Assembly (NCBI GenBank): GCA_017354895.1
Contig: CP071498.1
Location: 4,030,001-4,094,000, forward strand
Origin: Podospora comata
Taxonomy: Eukaryota; Ascomycota; Sordariomycetes; Sordariales; Podosporaceae
Reading direction: 5' to 3'
Length of the DNA: 64,000 nt
In this document: in pieces, positions 45,321-56,415 of the stretch
Position numbering within the stretch: the stretch's first letter is position 1
Layout: every line of letters begins with the position of its first letter
Made by a program: the position numbers and the translations under genes
The notes under the pieces: model-generated
Told to the model about the DNA's origin: nothing
Database searches by the model: none
The model's input: the letters and a program-made list of their open reading frames with translations, nothing else

Positions 45321-47502
45321 TTATGAGGATCTGACCTCCTCCTTGAGCCCAGCCTTTTCCGGTGGTGTCTGATCACCAGGGGTCCCAGCAACAGCAGCCT
45401 CCTGGGCGTGAATGGTCTTGATGTGGCTCTTTCCGGTCAAATCCTTCCAGATGTACTTGCATGTCCTGGTGAGGGTGGCCCGGCTTTCCCAGACAGGGAA
45501 CAAGCCGACACCAATGAAGGAGCCGAAAATCCAGATGATGCCAATCGTGACCCAACCGGTGAAGAAGGGCTTGCTGAAAATGTACCCGCTACCGTACATG
45601 GGCATGGGCCAGAGAACCAAGAAGGCAAGGGCCTGTGAGCAATGTTAGCTTTGTTTCAAACCGGAGAGAAGGCAAGGTACATACCAAAATGACGGTGGTC
45701 CATCTACTGATCTTGCCAGCCTTGAGAAGTTTGGACTGCTCAGCCTCAAACTCGGCCTGGGTCTCCTCGTGGCCACCGTTAACATCCTCCAGGTCGACAC
45801 CAGCCTCTTGGGCGAGATCGTGATCATCACCCCTGCGGATCTCCAACATGGACTTCCAGTCGTACTTGTCAACGCCAAATATGGCGGTGAGAATGGCGAT
45901 GAAGACGACGGGGGAAAGCAGAGCGGCGACATTGCCAGCTAACATGGGGATGTTCGAGCCAGTGCACTGGACTGTGAGCTCGCCGCACTGCTTCTTGGAG
46001 GTGACGAGCCAAGCAGTGAGCGAGGTGGCAAGACCGAGGACGGGAGCGCCGGCGGCAGCCCACTTGTTCTGGCCAGACCAGAGCAGGGCCAGTGTTGCGG
46101 GCAGGACGGCCGACGAGATGATGACTCCCATCATGACATAGAGATAACCCATGGAGATGCCGGCATACCACAAGCCAACTGAAAAAGTGGATATGAACAA
46201 ACCATAGCCAACGACGACGCAATGGCTCATGTAGATCAGTCTCTTGCCGCTGGCCTCGGGCTTGAAGTAGGCGCGGTACAGATCGTAGGTGCAGATGGTG
46301 CTCACGGCAATCAGCTGACTGGAAAAGGCGCTGGTGACAGCCATGAAGACGATGAGCAGAGTAGCCATGGCACCGCCCTTGCCGAGAAGGGCAACCGCGG
46401 CGTAGGGGAGGACTAGGCCGGCGCTCACATCGGAGTCGAGCATGCGGTCAGGATAGGTGGGGAAGCGAGGGTTGTTCTCGAGGGCAAGACCGGCGAGACC
46501 CATGGTGGTGGCAGTGAGCCAGGGAATAGCAAACCAGCAGATACCGCCAATGATGTAGCCGGGAAGTGCGTGCACGGGCGAGGCAGCAATAGCCTTGTTA
46601 TAGTAGCCGTTGTCAAGGAAGACGGTGCCGAAGTTGCCAACAATGTTGATGACGAAGAAGATGGCGCCCTCCCTGGACTGCATGGTCAAGTAGCTGCCCT
46701 CCTTGTTGCCGTCAACCGGGTGACGGGTGGCAGCCTCAACAAGCAGGTCGTAGACAGCGCTGGGAGAGCCCAGCAAGTCGTGAGAGGCATAGGCTGTCAG
46801 GGCAAAGATGATGATGATGAGCAGCAAGATGAAGGTGTGTGCCCAATCAGTCAAGATGGTAGCCTTCAACCCACCAACCATGGTGTAGGCAATGACACCG
46901 AGTGGCAGGAGGTAAATGGCAGCAATGGTGTGCATCCCGGTCAAGGCGTTGAGGGTGGCTGAGCCACCGACAATCAGCATGAGCGAGACCAAAATGTTGG
47001 TTATCACGCCAAAGACCATGAATACCAAGTGTGCCACAGTTCCGTATCGGGCCTTGATGACCTCGAGATAGGTGTGTGCGTTGGGGGCGCGGCGTTTGAG
47101 TTCGATGGCGAGAGTAGCGAAGAGAATGATCTGAACAGTAGCGCCCGAGGCATACCAAAAGGGACCCGAGACACCATAGCGATAACAAACACCGGTGGAC
47201 TGAAGAAGGGTAGCGGCCCAAGTCCACGAAGAGACGACGGCAGCAGCGACGAGACCGGACTTGACAGTACGGCCAGCTGTGTTGAACATTTCAGATGTCT
47301 GAAGTTCCCTGTTGTACCTCTTCAGGATGAAGGTTGTGGCGATCATGCCTGGCTAGGGTTAGCACATGTCCATCATCTGGAGTGTCTCAGAACACGTACC
47401 AATGGCAAAGGCACCTCCCAGGCCCAGCACGACACCATAGCCGGCGCCCTGGCCGAGCGTGGCATTGGCGATGTGCTCTTGATCGGCGGGAGCGTGATCC
47501 AT
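45321..47502 (-). CDS. dur3: DUR3-type urea/H+ symporter (SSS family)
   Basis: Three exons (47502-47400, 47348-45685, 45632-45321; introns 51 and 52 bases) encode 692 residues, the usual length for fungal Dur3. About 15 hydrophobic segments are visible. Diagnostic stretches are the N-terminal GQGAGYGVVLGLGGAFAIGM, SSWTWAATLLQSTG in TM2, YLEVIKARYG, and VNIVGNFGTVFLDNGYYNKA, which is highly conserved among DUR3 urea transporters. Others are TAFSSQLIAVSTICTYDLY and the late SMGYLYVMMGVI. The protein is expected in the plasma membrane, importing urea (and in yeast also polyamines) with protons. The start is the ATG at 47502 (ACAAGATGGATCAC). The first intron lies inside the first hydrophobic segment. 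Expression is expected to be under nitrogen control; the upstream stretch has a cluster of GATA sites. Confidence 0.93.
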
Positions 47503-49647
47503 CTTGTCTGAGAGCTGGCGGGAAGCTACAGACAGAGGGGTGGGTTAGGTGTGATGGTGATCCTGGAGGGAGAAGCAAGTCGACATGAGGCGTCGGGGAC
47601 ACGGCATAGATATAGAGTCTGGAGATGGCTGCGGTGCGATGCCGGGGACACGGCTCCCGGCCGGCTTCGCAGACAGACGTCGAATCACAGCTTCACATTC
47701 TGCTATCAGCACTGGCAGGGTCTTTGGAACAGATGCTGGGGAAAGATGGGCCTTGCCGGGCACAAGCAAGAACGAAGCTCTGGGAGGTGGGTGCCAAGGG
47801 TATCAATTCGCGAACTGTGGGGGGTCTGCCGGACGTTCTGTGGGTGCATGCAGGGTCGGTGGCGCACCGCAAGCGACCGGTATCGAGAAAGCAACCCGGC
47901 CCTTCGCGAGCTGTCTCCTTGGTAGGCCGTGAATTCCGAGGTGGGCTCGGGAGCCAGGCCGTCCAAACCCACTCTGGCCGCACCACCCAAAGTCTGGGCT
48001 GCAGAGCGACTACCGGCGCCACGAGGATTGCCGTGCAGGGCCAGAGATAAGGGCATTCAATCAGTAATAGCTGTTTGAGCTTGTCCCTGGCGATGCTGAC
48101 TGTATGCGGGGGCCAATCAGTTGACCGCGAGGTAGTTTTGGTTATAGCTCAACAACCCAAGGTTCCTGGGGTCTCATATCAATCACTTCAAGACAGCAGC
48201 CCGAGACAGCACCAAGCAAACAGAAAGACTTGCCGAATAGCTCCCGCTGGCGTCCATGATGGGGTCTCGACTTGTGACGGGAGCTTGTGGTGTGGACCAG
48301 GAACGGTCCCAATTAGGATATTGCATTTGGTGAAGGCGGTTGCAAATCAAGGAGCTGGAGATAAGAGAGCCGACTCCAGGCTGGCCAATCGTGCAGTGTC
48401 ACTACCTTAACGTTGCCAGTGGCATTCGACAGGGACGATCCCTCATGGAGATAACGGCGGGTCCACATTCGCTTGGCGCTAGCATCGTTGATTGCGGCAG
48501 CGGTGCTGATTGGTCGATTGTGATTTCCTCTGTCATTCTCACCAGGAGACACACGGGGATCTCGATATCAGACATGGGGCACATTGTCATCTGGTGTCTC
48601 CGGAGAAGTCTGATCTGCTTTGGAGACGAGAAAATGACTGATGGAAACGACTTTAGCTCTGCTGAGCTCTGCCGTTGCAGTGAAGATATCTCGATTCCCG
48701 ACATGAGCCAACACTCATTGCGAGGCGCGTGTCTTCTTCACCTAGACGCAGAGATACGGCCATGAAAATGGCGGTTTCTAGACCCCAGGTTTTTGCGTGC
48801 CGGATTCCCATGGTCTTGATAGGCGTTTTTCTGCCCTCACAATTGGCTGCTCGGTGGCACAGCTGGTGGGTGAGGCGTCGACGAGCTGGGAGTCTGGGAT
48901 GGGTCACAGTTCACGAAACGCGGTGCCCCGCGTTCGTCCCATGTGGGGGTCTGCTGTATCGTGGGGAACCATGACACCCTCCCACAATATTATCTACTCC
49001 AAACTTATCTCCAAAAGGCTGGATTGAGAGGTACACTCCAGATGGAGACAAGACGTTGGGAAATGCAACTTGCGACATCGGAACCGACTTGATCAATTTC
49101 AATTAGCCATGTCTACCACCTTGGGATGTTATTCTTATCTTATCCGTTAAGATGACGACAGACAAAGAGAGATAAGCAGCACGTCAACCATTCTTAATTT
49201 CTCTTACTTTTTCTCGCGACATCAGCAAGCTCTCTCAAGATCAATGGGACACTGAAATCACTACTTTTTGCTTTGTTCTCTCCTCCTGGCCCGGGGCTCG
49301 AAGAGTTCATACAAACCATCCCACCCCACCTGTCAAAGCTGAGCTTCTGGGAAGCTCCTGGCAGCTTGGACTTCGGATATTTAGGGCGCGGGAACAACCG
49401 AGCGCACAGGCCAGTTGCTGTTTCTCGGGCCGCCCAATCGGGTACTGAGTGCCAAGATCGATGGATTGCCAGCGCTTCAGCTGAGACGCGGCGGATCGGG
49501 CAAACACCGACACTGGGAAAGGATGAATCCATCACCAGCGATCCGCTGACCACCCCGATGACGCGCCTATTGCGAGGGCTCAGATAACATATTTACCCCG
49601 AATTAGGTAACGGGTGAACTCCAGCCTTCCAAAGCGGCGAGCGCACG
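47503..49647. other. Divergent promoter region of dur3 and the GH3 gene
   Basis: This 2.1-kb region separates the start of the DUR3 gene (leftward) from the start of the GH3 gene (rightward). Frames here on both strands are short and overlapping with no motifs. See the separate GATA-site entry. Confidence 0.5.
48046..49176. promoter_or_regulatory. Cluster of GATAAG sites upstream of dur3
   Basis: GATAAG or its complement CTTATC occurs at 48046, 48360, 49004, 49134 and 49171, and GATAAC at about 48450. AreA/NIT2-type GATA factors bind HGATAR elements and activate urea and other nitrogen-catabolic genes. The nearest sites lie about 540 bases upstream of the DUR3 start. Role in dur3 control is inferred from family knowledge and not shown. 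Sites closer to 49600 could also act on the GH3 gene. Confidence 0.4.
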
Positions 49648-52627
49648 ATGGCCCCCGACGAGAGCGCCCAAGGACTCCTCAAGGAGTCCTCCACCAGACG
49701 GTCTCGCTCCAGCGATCGCGGTGATAACGCTGCTTTTGACTCCGACTCGGATCTCGACGCTACCGATTACATTGACCGCGAAGCTGCCCGCCCAACGAGA
49801 CGATCGCCGACCGCTTCCTTCGAGCCAAACACAAAAGGCAAAAAAAGATGGTGCTCGTGCCTTTTCACAACGCTGGGGAGGAGAAGCAAGTGCTGTATCG
49901 GCGTGTTGGCAGGGATGGGCATTCTTTGGGTGCTTCTGACAGCAACCGGGGTGTTTGTCTACAGAAAGGCCCAAGAAGAGCCACCGTACGGACAGTCGCC
50001 GCCCTGGTATCCCACACCGAAAGGAGGCATTGCTGCTTCCTGGGCTGATAGCTATGCCAAGGCTTCCAAGATGGTGTCGAAAATGACATTGGCGGAAAAG
50101 GTGAATGTCACCACCGGCACGGGGTGGGAGATGGGCTTGGCTGTCGGCACGAATGCCCCGGCCATTCATGTGGGCTTCCCGCAGTTGCAACTGCAGGATG
50201 GACCCCTGGGCATCAGATTTGCAGACAACATCACCGCCTTTCCTGCTGGCATCACGGTCGGCGCGACGTGGAACAGGCAACTGATGTACGCGAGGGGCAA
50301 GGCTCATGCCATTGAGGCGCGGCAAAAGGGAATCAATGTCTTGCTTGGGCCTTGCGTGGGACCACTAGGCAGGATGCCAGCAGGTGGTCGCAACTGGGAG
50401 GGCTTTGGTGCAGACCCCTACCTCCAGGGCATTGCTGGCGCCGAGACGGTGAAGGGAATCCAGAGCGAGGGCGTCATGGCGACGATCAAGCATTTTGTGG
50501 CCAACGAGCAGGAGCACTTCCGCCAGCCGTGGGAGTGGGGACTTCCTCATGCCATCAGCTCCAACATCGACGACCGCACCCTGCATGAGCTGTACGCCTG
50601 GCCATTTGGCGATGCCGTCAAGGCTGGTGTGGCCTCCGTCATGTGCAGTTACAATCAGGTCAACAACTCGTATGCATGCGGCAACAGCAAACTCCTGAAC
50701 GGCATCTTGAAGGACGAGTTGGGCTTCCAAGGCTTCGTGATGAGTGACTGGCTGGCCCAGCACTCTGGTGTCGGCACGGCGCTTGCTGGCTTGGATATGA
50801 CAATGCCCGGTGACGGGTTGGGCTGGGCTGACGGTAAATCGCTTTGGGGTCCAGAGCTGTCCAGAGCTGTTTTGAACGGAAGTGTGCCCCTGGAGCGGCT
50901 GAACGACATGGTGACCCGTATCGTGGCCGCCTGGTACCAGCTCGGACAGGATGACGAGAAGAAGTTTCCCAGGAAGCAGCCCAATTTCTCGTCCTGGACA
51001 GATGAAGAGAAGGGCGTGATGTCTCCAGGCAGCCCAACCGAGCAAGAGCAAGTGGTTGTCAACCAGTTTGTCAATGTGCAGGCAAATCATTCGGTCATTG
51101 CGAGGGAGGTCGCGGCTGAAGGCACGGTCTTGCTCAAGAATGAGGATTTGCTGCCCATCAGTCGTCAGGGGCTGAGTGACGAAAGGCTCAGGGCTAGAAG
51201 GGATGCTGTCGAGCGTGCCACCGGGAAGCGCAGCGAAGGAAAATTCAAGGTAGGCATCTTTGGCGAGGATGCAGGGCCGGGCAACGGCCCAAATGCATGC
51301 AAGGACCGCGGTTGGTAAGTCTTTTCACTCGAACCATTTGCCTCGACTGTCAAGCTGACAAAGTAACAGTAACCAAGGCACGCTTGGTTCGGGCTGGGGT
51401 TCCGGTGCTGTCGAGTTCCCCTACCTTGTGTCACCTGTAGAGGCGCTGCGGAAGCAGTTTGACAAGTCCAAAGTCGAGCTCTCCGAATTTCTGGACAACA
51501 AGGCGTCTTTCGGCAAGGGCGACGGCAGTCTGAATGATCTGGAACTGTGCATCGTCTTTGCCAATGCCGATGCCGGGGAGGGTTTCACCAAATGGGCGGA
51601 TGTCAGCGGCGACCGTCCCGACCTGCGGCTTCAAAACAACGGCGACAACCTAATCGTCAAGGTTGCCTCCAGCTGTGGCGGTGGCACTGGCGATGTCGTT
51701 GTTGTCATCCACGCCGTCGGACCTGTGCTTGTGGAAGATTGGATCGACACCCCGAACGTCAAGGCTCTGTTGTTTGCCAATCTCCCCGGCCAAGAGTCTG
51801 GGAATGCTCTGGCAGAGATACTCTTCGGCGACACCAACCCATCTGGCCACCTGCCCTTCACCATCGGACGGACTCTGGAAGACTACGGCGCCGGTGGCAA
51901 GGTGCTCTATCTTCCCAACGGAGTGGTGCCTCAGCAGGACTTCAAAGAAGGACTGTACATTGACTATCGTCACTTTGACAAGTACAACATTGAGCCCAGG
52001 TTTGAGTTTGGCTTTGGGCTCAGCTACACAACCTTCAAGTTTGACAATATTGTGGTCATCCCCCAGAGGAGGAAGACGCAGTATCCCCTGCGCAGACCGA
52101 ACCCTGCTGCTGAGCCTCCCAGCTACTCAACCGACATCCCCAGCAAGGAAGAGGCAATCTTCCCGCCCGAGATTCGCAGGCTGAAAAAGTACGTCTATCC
52201 GTATCTGGACAGCACAGATGATATCGAAGTGGGCCAGTACCCTTACCCTGACGGGTATGATCAGCAGCCACCCCTGAGCGAGGCTGGCGGTGACGAGGGT
52301 GGGAACCCCGACCTGTGGTCAAACTATGTTGTTGTGAATGTCGACGTGATCAATGACGGGCCGGTTGCGGGAGCGGCGGTGCCGCAACTGTATCTGCAAT
52401 ACCCAGAAACCGAATCGGAAACGGACTTTCCCGTTCGCGTGCTGAGAGGCTTTGACAAGGTCTACCTCAAGCCTGGGGAGAAGAAGACGGTCAAGTTCAA
52501 CCTTACGAGGCGAGACCTGAGTTATTGGGATGTCGTGGCTCAGAATTGGGTCATGGTGACGGAGGGGCCGTACGAGTTTTCGGTCGGGTTGAGTTCACGA
52601 GATCTGTCCATCAGCGGGACTTGGTAA
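49648..52627 (+). CDS. GH3 beta-glucosidase, membrane-anchored type II
   Basis: Two exons (49648-51314, 51370-52627; 55-base intron GTAAGT...TAACAG) encode 974 residues. A 75-residue charged, Ser/Asp-rich N-tail precedes a single membrane helix near 83-104 (CIGVLAGMGILWVLLTATGVFVY), with no signal peptide, so the enzyme faces outside and the tail is cytosolic. The (alpha/beta)8 domain has the DGPLGIRFAD loop, KHFVANEQE near 281-289, and GFVMSDW with the predicted nucleophile D367. The second alpha/beta sandwich contains AEGTVLLKNEDLLP and LPFTIGRTLEDY, then a fibronectin-III-like C-terminal domain (DFPVRVLRGFDKVYLKPGEKKTV). The family hydrolyses terminal beta-glucosides. The architecture resembles the membrane-bound beta-glucosidase E group of filamentous fungi. 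It may release glucose from cello- or laminari-oligosaccharides at the surface. The splice restores GCNQGTLGSGWGSG. Confidence 0.92.
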
Positions 52628-53103
52628 TATCATGGTTGCATGGCCTGGAGCACAGAGTATGTAGTGGTATAGATGAGAATTGTTTGATGCACTGTTTCCT
52701 TTCCGCTGCCGGGACCATGTCATGATCTAGAAAATAAATGTCAGGGTTAGGGCGGGCATCCGGCAGCTGCCACGACTGCCAAGACGTGAGATCTGTGCTG
52801 GCGGCATCTGGACCCTGAAACGGGTGGAGGACTCGACCGGAGTGGCATCTCCATCTCCATCTGCCCCTTTTCATTCTTGACCCAATCCTCCATACCGTAG
52901 TCGGTGTTCTTTCATTATCTCCAGGCGTGGGTGCATTTTCTCCTCTACACTTCACATTTTACTATTACAGCTACTCACTTGTAATCGCCCACGCTAGTTA
53001 ATCGACCTTCCCGACCGACCGTGTTCCACGACCTGTCCCTGTCGGTCAACCCCGCACTACGATTCCCGACACTTTGGGCAGCCCAGAGAAAACAAGAGAA
53101 AAT
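52628..53103. other. Intergenic region between the GH3 and coactosin genes
   Basis: Contains the 3' region of the GH3 gene and the promoter of the coactosin gene. No coding sequence is seen. Confidence 0.55.
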
Positions 53104-53541
53104 ATGTCAGGCGTCAACTCTCCCGAAGTCCTCGCCGCCTACGACTCTATCCGTTCCGACAAGGAAGAACAAAACTGGCTTCTGTTGTCGTACGGCGCGA
53201 CGGGCAACAAGCTGCAGCTGACAGCCACGGGCACCGGCGGCCTTTCGGAGCTCACGGCCCAGCTCGACGACACCCAGGTGCAGTACGCATACGTCCGAGT
53301 GGAATACGCAAACGATGCCGAGAGCAAGAGGGTCAAGTTTGCCTTTGTGGTCTGGATTGGCGAGAACGCCAAGGTCATGAAGAAGGCGAGGGCGAGCATC
53401 GAGGCCGGCGACGTCAAGAAGGTGCTGAGCCACTACAGCGTCGAGCTGACGGCCAACGACAAAGGCGACTTGAACGAGGACGAGGTTGTCAAGAGGCTGC
53501 GGAAGGCTGGAGGGGCCGACTACAACGGTGGAAGGGGATAA
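53104..53541 (+). CDS. Coactosin-like ADF-H actin-binding protein
   Basis: This intronless gene encodes 145 residues, matching coactosins (about 140-150). The single ADF-homology domain spans nearly the entire chain: the N-terminal helix SPEVLAAYDSIRSDKEEQNW, the strand LLLSYGATGNKLQLTATGTG, then YAYVRVEYANDAESKRVKFAFVVWIGENAKVMKKARAS (split here by sheet and helix). It ends with a basic C-terminus that includes RKAGGADYNGGRG. The KFAFVVWIGENAKVMKKA segment corresponds to the actin-binding long helix. Coactosin binds F-actin and counteracts capping, without severing like cofilin. A role in actin-cable or patch dynamics at the hyphal tip is inferred. The ATG at 53104 (AATATGTCAGGC) starts the domain without extra sequence. 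Confidence 0.9.
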   Translation: MSGVNSPEVLAAYDSIRSDKEEQNWLLLSYGATGNKLQLTATGTGGLSELTAQLDDTQVQYAYVRVEYANDAESKRVKFAFVVWIGENAKVMKKARASIEAGDVKKVLSHYSVELTANDKGDLNEDEVVKRLRKAGGADYNGGRG

Positions 53542-54322
53542 ACCTGCTGGACGGGAAGTTGGATCATGCAATGTAGCCTTCTCGCGCTGGATAGATGGAT
53601 CGCAATTTCGGGCGGGAATCTGGAAAAGACACAAAACACCCACTTGGACAACAAGATACACGGCACCTTTCTGTCTCTCTGCGGTGACATGGTCGGACGG
53701 AACACGCCAACTGAATCACAAGAGCTGCCACCAGAGGCTGCCACGTTGTTGTGCACTATCCCTTGGAGACGTACAGGACACGCCGGCGGTCCCGATGCTG
53801 CAGAGGGTGCATCGGCACGCTGCAGACGATACTATAAACGATGACATGCAGTGATCGACAGTGTCAGAAATGCTTGATTCCACGTCCACGTTCACTTCCA
53901 CGTTCGATGTCCGGTATTCTGATGTTGCTGTATGCATCGCCGTTTCTTGTTGGTTACGTGGTCGGCCTGATCCCGAGCTGTGTTTCCTTCCTGCGTGTTG
54001 GTTGTATAGCCGTCTTGCTACCTCCCAAGATAAATTGCCAAATTTCATAGGGACTAGAGCGCGTGCGCCTTTTTCCATCTGAAGAGCCGTAGCATCTCAG
54101 GCATCCCCAGCATTGTGGATTGGCGAGGCGTGGATCAAACATCATGACATGGAGGTGGAGCGGGTCGTGTGCCAAGCTTGATGTCTGAGGGGGAACAATT
54201 TTCCCACTTCTCCTCATGGATGGCCAGATAGATTTCACTGCAGAGAAGCAACTCCATCAAACAACTGAGAGCCATTTTCTGCATCATATCGTGATCATCC
54301 GCCCGCACTCCTCTTCGCCGTC
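53542..54322. other. Intergenic region without genes
   Basis: Short frames near the 3' end of the coactosin gene overlap on both strands and have no start context. No gene is seen; it contains the promoter of the dehydrogenase at 54323. Confidence 0.5.
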
Positions 54323-55105
54323 ATGGGCCGATTCTGCATCACGGGGTCCTCAGACGGCCTCGGCGCCCGCACCGCCAACAAACTAATCTCGCAGGGACAC
54401 ACTGTCATCCTCCACGCCCGCAACGCTCAACGTGCCGAAGATGCACGCAAGGCTTGTCCCGGCGCAGAAACAGTGCTGATTGCCGATTTATCGTCCATTG
54501 AAGAGACCAAGCAGCTTGCCAAAGAAGCATCGGAATTGGGGCCGTACGAGGCCGTCATCCACAACGCAGGCGTCTACACGGGCATGGAAAAGGTCCCCGG
54601 AAAGTCTGGGCTGCCGACACTGTTCACCGTCAACACACTTGCCCCTTACATCCTCACTGCTCTCATGGGACCCGGCGCGCAAAAGAGGCTGGTTTTTGTC
54701 AGCAGCGAGCTTCACGCCGGCGGTAGGCCCCGGCTGGGCGACTCCGAGGACATCAAGAAGAGCGGGTACGGCGACAGCAAGCTTCACAATGTCATCTTGG
54801 CAAAGGCGTTTGCCAGGGTTTGGCAGACCAAAGCGTATAGCGTTCACCCGGGCTGGGTTCCTACAAAGATGGGGGGCGCGAACGCGACGGGGGATATGCA
54901 ACTGGCGGTCGACACGTTTATCTGGGTGGCCACTGGCGGTCAGACGGATGGGAAAGGGGAGAATGAGGACGAGAGGTGGACCCCAGGCGGGTATTTCACC
55001 GCGTTGAGGGAGGAGGAACCGTCCAAGACTGCCAATGACCAGTCGGTGCAAGACGGGCTGCTTGCGGCGCTGGAGACAATCTCGGGGGTGAAAGTGAGCG
55101 TATAG
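54323..55105 (+). CDS. Short-chain dehydrogenase/reductase (SDR, NAD(P)-binding)
   Basis: This single-exon gene encodes 260 residues, typical of classical SDRs. The cofactor-binding motif TGSSDGLG lies at 7-14 (TGxxxGxG). ILHARN near 29-34 marks the end of the second beta-strand; the basic HAR favours NADP(H). D55 (IADLSS) is the conserved acidic residue. HNAG at 80-83 and N104 (VNTLAPYI) follow. The catalytic set is S127/S128, Y149 and K153 (YGDSK). PGWVPTKMG is the substrate loop. No signal peptide or membrane anchor, so it is expected in the cytosol. The substrate cannot be deduced. Its neighbours (coactosin and aquaporin) give no pathway context. Confidence 0.9.
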   Translation: MGRFCITGSSDGLGARTANKLISQGHTVILHARNAQRAEDARKACPGAETVLIADLSSIEETKQLAKEASELGPYEAVIHNAGVYTGMEKVPGKSGLPTLFTVNTLAPYILTALMGPGAQKRLVFVSSELHAGGRPRLGDSEDIKKSGYGDSKLHNVILAKAFARVWQTKAYSVHPGWVPTKMGGANATGDMQLAVDTFIWVATGGQTDGKGENEDERWTPGGYFTALREEEPSKTANDQSVQDGLLAALETISGVKVSV

Positions 55106-56415
55106 CGATAGCAGGGATGATCATTTCCCTTCTGGTGCTGAATGTAGGTAGAGATATGTTGTACATGCACCTCTAGGAATACACAAAGGAGACATGATAG
55201 GACTGATCTAGGACGGCCCGGGGGGCGGATGGATCCCGGTGGTGCGCTGAGTGATCCGTGCGTGGAGTAACATCTGGAACATCAGCTCCCCCATGTTCCA
55301 CCCTCGGGAATGGCCGACTTTGAACTACGACTGGAGTAGCCAACCCCGTCACGCCACTATCATGCACTCAACACCTCTGCTCTCTGTGGCTTGAATTTGA
55401 TTCTTCTGCCTCATTTGCGACCTGCAGCATTACCAAGCTGGACCCGGGGAACGGCTTCCCTTCAAACACTGAAACGGAGCGGTGAGAGCGAGTGAGATGT
55501 CGAAAAAGAACTAGCTCGGCGTGCTAGGACCCTGCGTGCATCAAATTCGTTTCTTTCTTCAATGGGTAATTTAAACTCTCTACTACTGCGCGGTCTGTAT
55601 GTAGGGTAGGGGTGTCCCCGGGAGCTGGTTCTAGACTGGCCTGACGTTTTTGTCGGGCCGTGTCCTCGGGACACAGACACTGACATTGACATGGGGGTCG
55701 TGCCTTTGTTGATGCTCCTCCCTGGACCCTGGTCGTGAGTTATCGATGATGCCGTTCTTTCAGATCGATGACCGTCAACAGAAGTACGGAGTACTGAAAG
55801 CGGCTGCCCGTCCACAGAATGCATTGTAGCACATCTTTACTACCGGACCGAGACATTGCGTCATTGTGTGCGATTCGTCTGATGCCCAAAACGAGACATC
55901 GTGACTTTTTCTCCAGCTGCTGTGTACTGTTGCGCAAAACACTGTAACCGCAACATGTCCTCCACACCTTCATGCCGCAATTGGTTTGGTTTTTTTCGAC
56001 GGCGGCGTGTGAACAGTGAGCCCTCAGCCCAGATCACCCGACCCGTCCCGATCACCAAATGGTCCCTTCTTTCAGCTTGCGCCCGTCGCATATATGAGCC
56101 GCTGACCATACCCTTTCCAAATCTCTGGACCGTTTGGCTAACGCAGGGGCACAGTCGACCTCTTTTCGTGCGGTTCATGCAACAATAATACCACCAGGCC
56201 AGCCAGCCCCTTTCAGATTTTACGGCACTGTCGACCCTTGGCATCAGTTGGCTCACTTTGCTCGCCTTGCCTCAACTCGGAATCGTCCCTTACCCCAGCC
56301 GGGCCAACGATCCGAGAGCCCTTGAACACAATATTCATCCCATTTTTTTATTAAATACCATCCTCCATCTGTTCCACTCACCTCCCCACTCTTTGTTCAC
56401 TCCAAAAAAATCAAA
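55106..56415. other. Intergenic region and promoter of the aquaporin gene
   Basis: A 120-codon minus-strand frame (55462-55824) opens with ATG but is Ser/Arg-rich and low-complexity, with no motif. A short perfect inverted repeat (GTGTCC-TCG-GGACAC, 55660-55674) is present. The region before 56416 is CT-rich. Confidence 0.45.

Noticed and set aside
55462-55824. 120-codon minus-strand frame starting with ATG
   Set aside because: Low-complexity Ser/Arg composition, no splice pattern and no recognisable motif; insufficient support.
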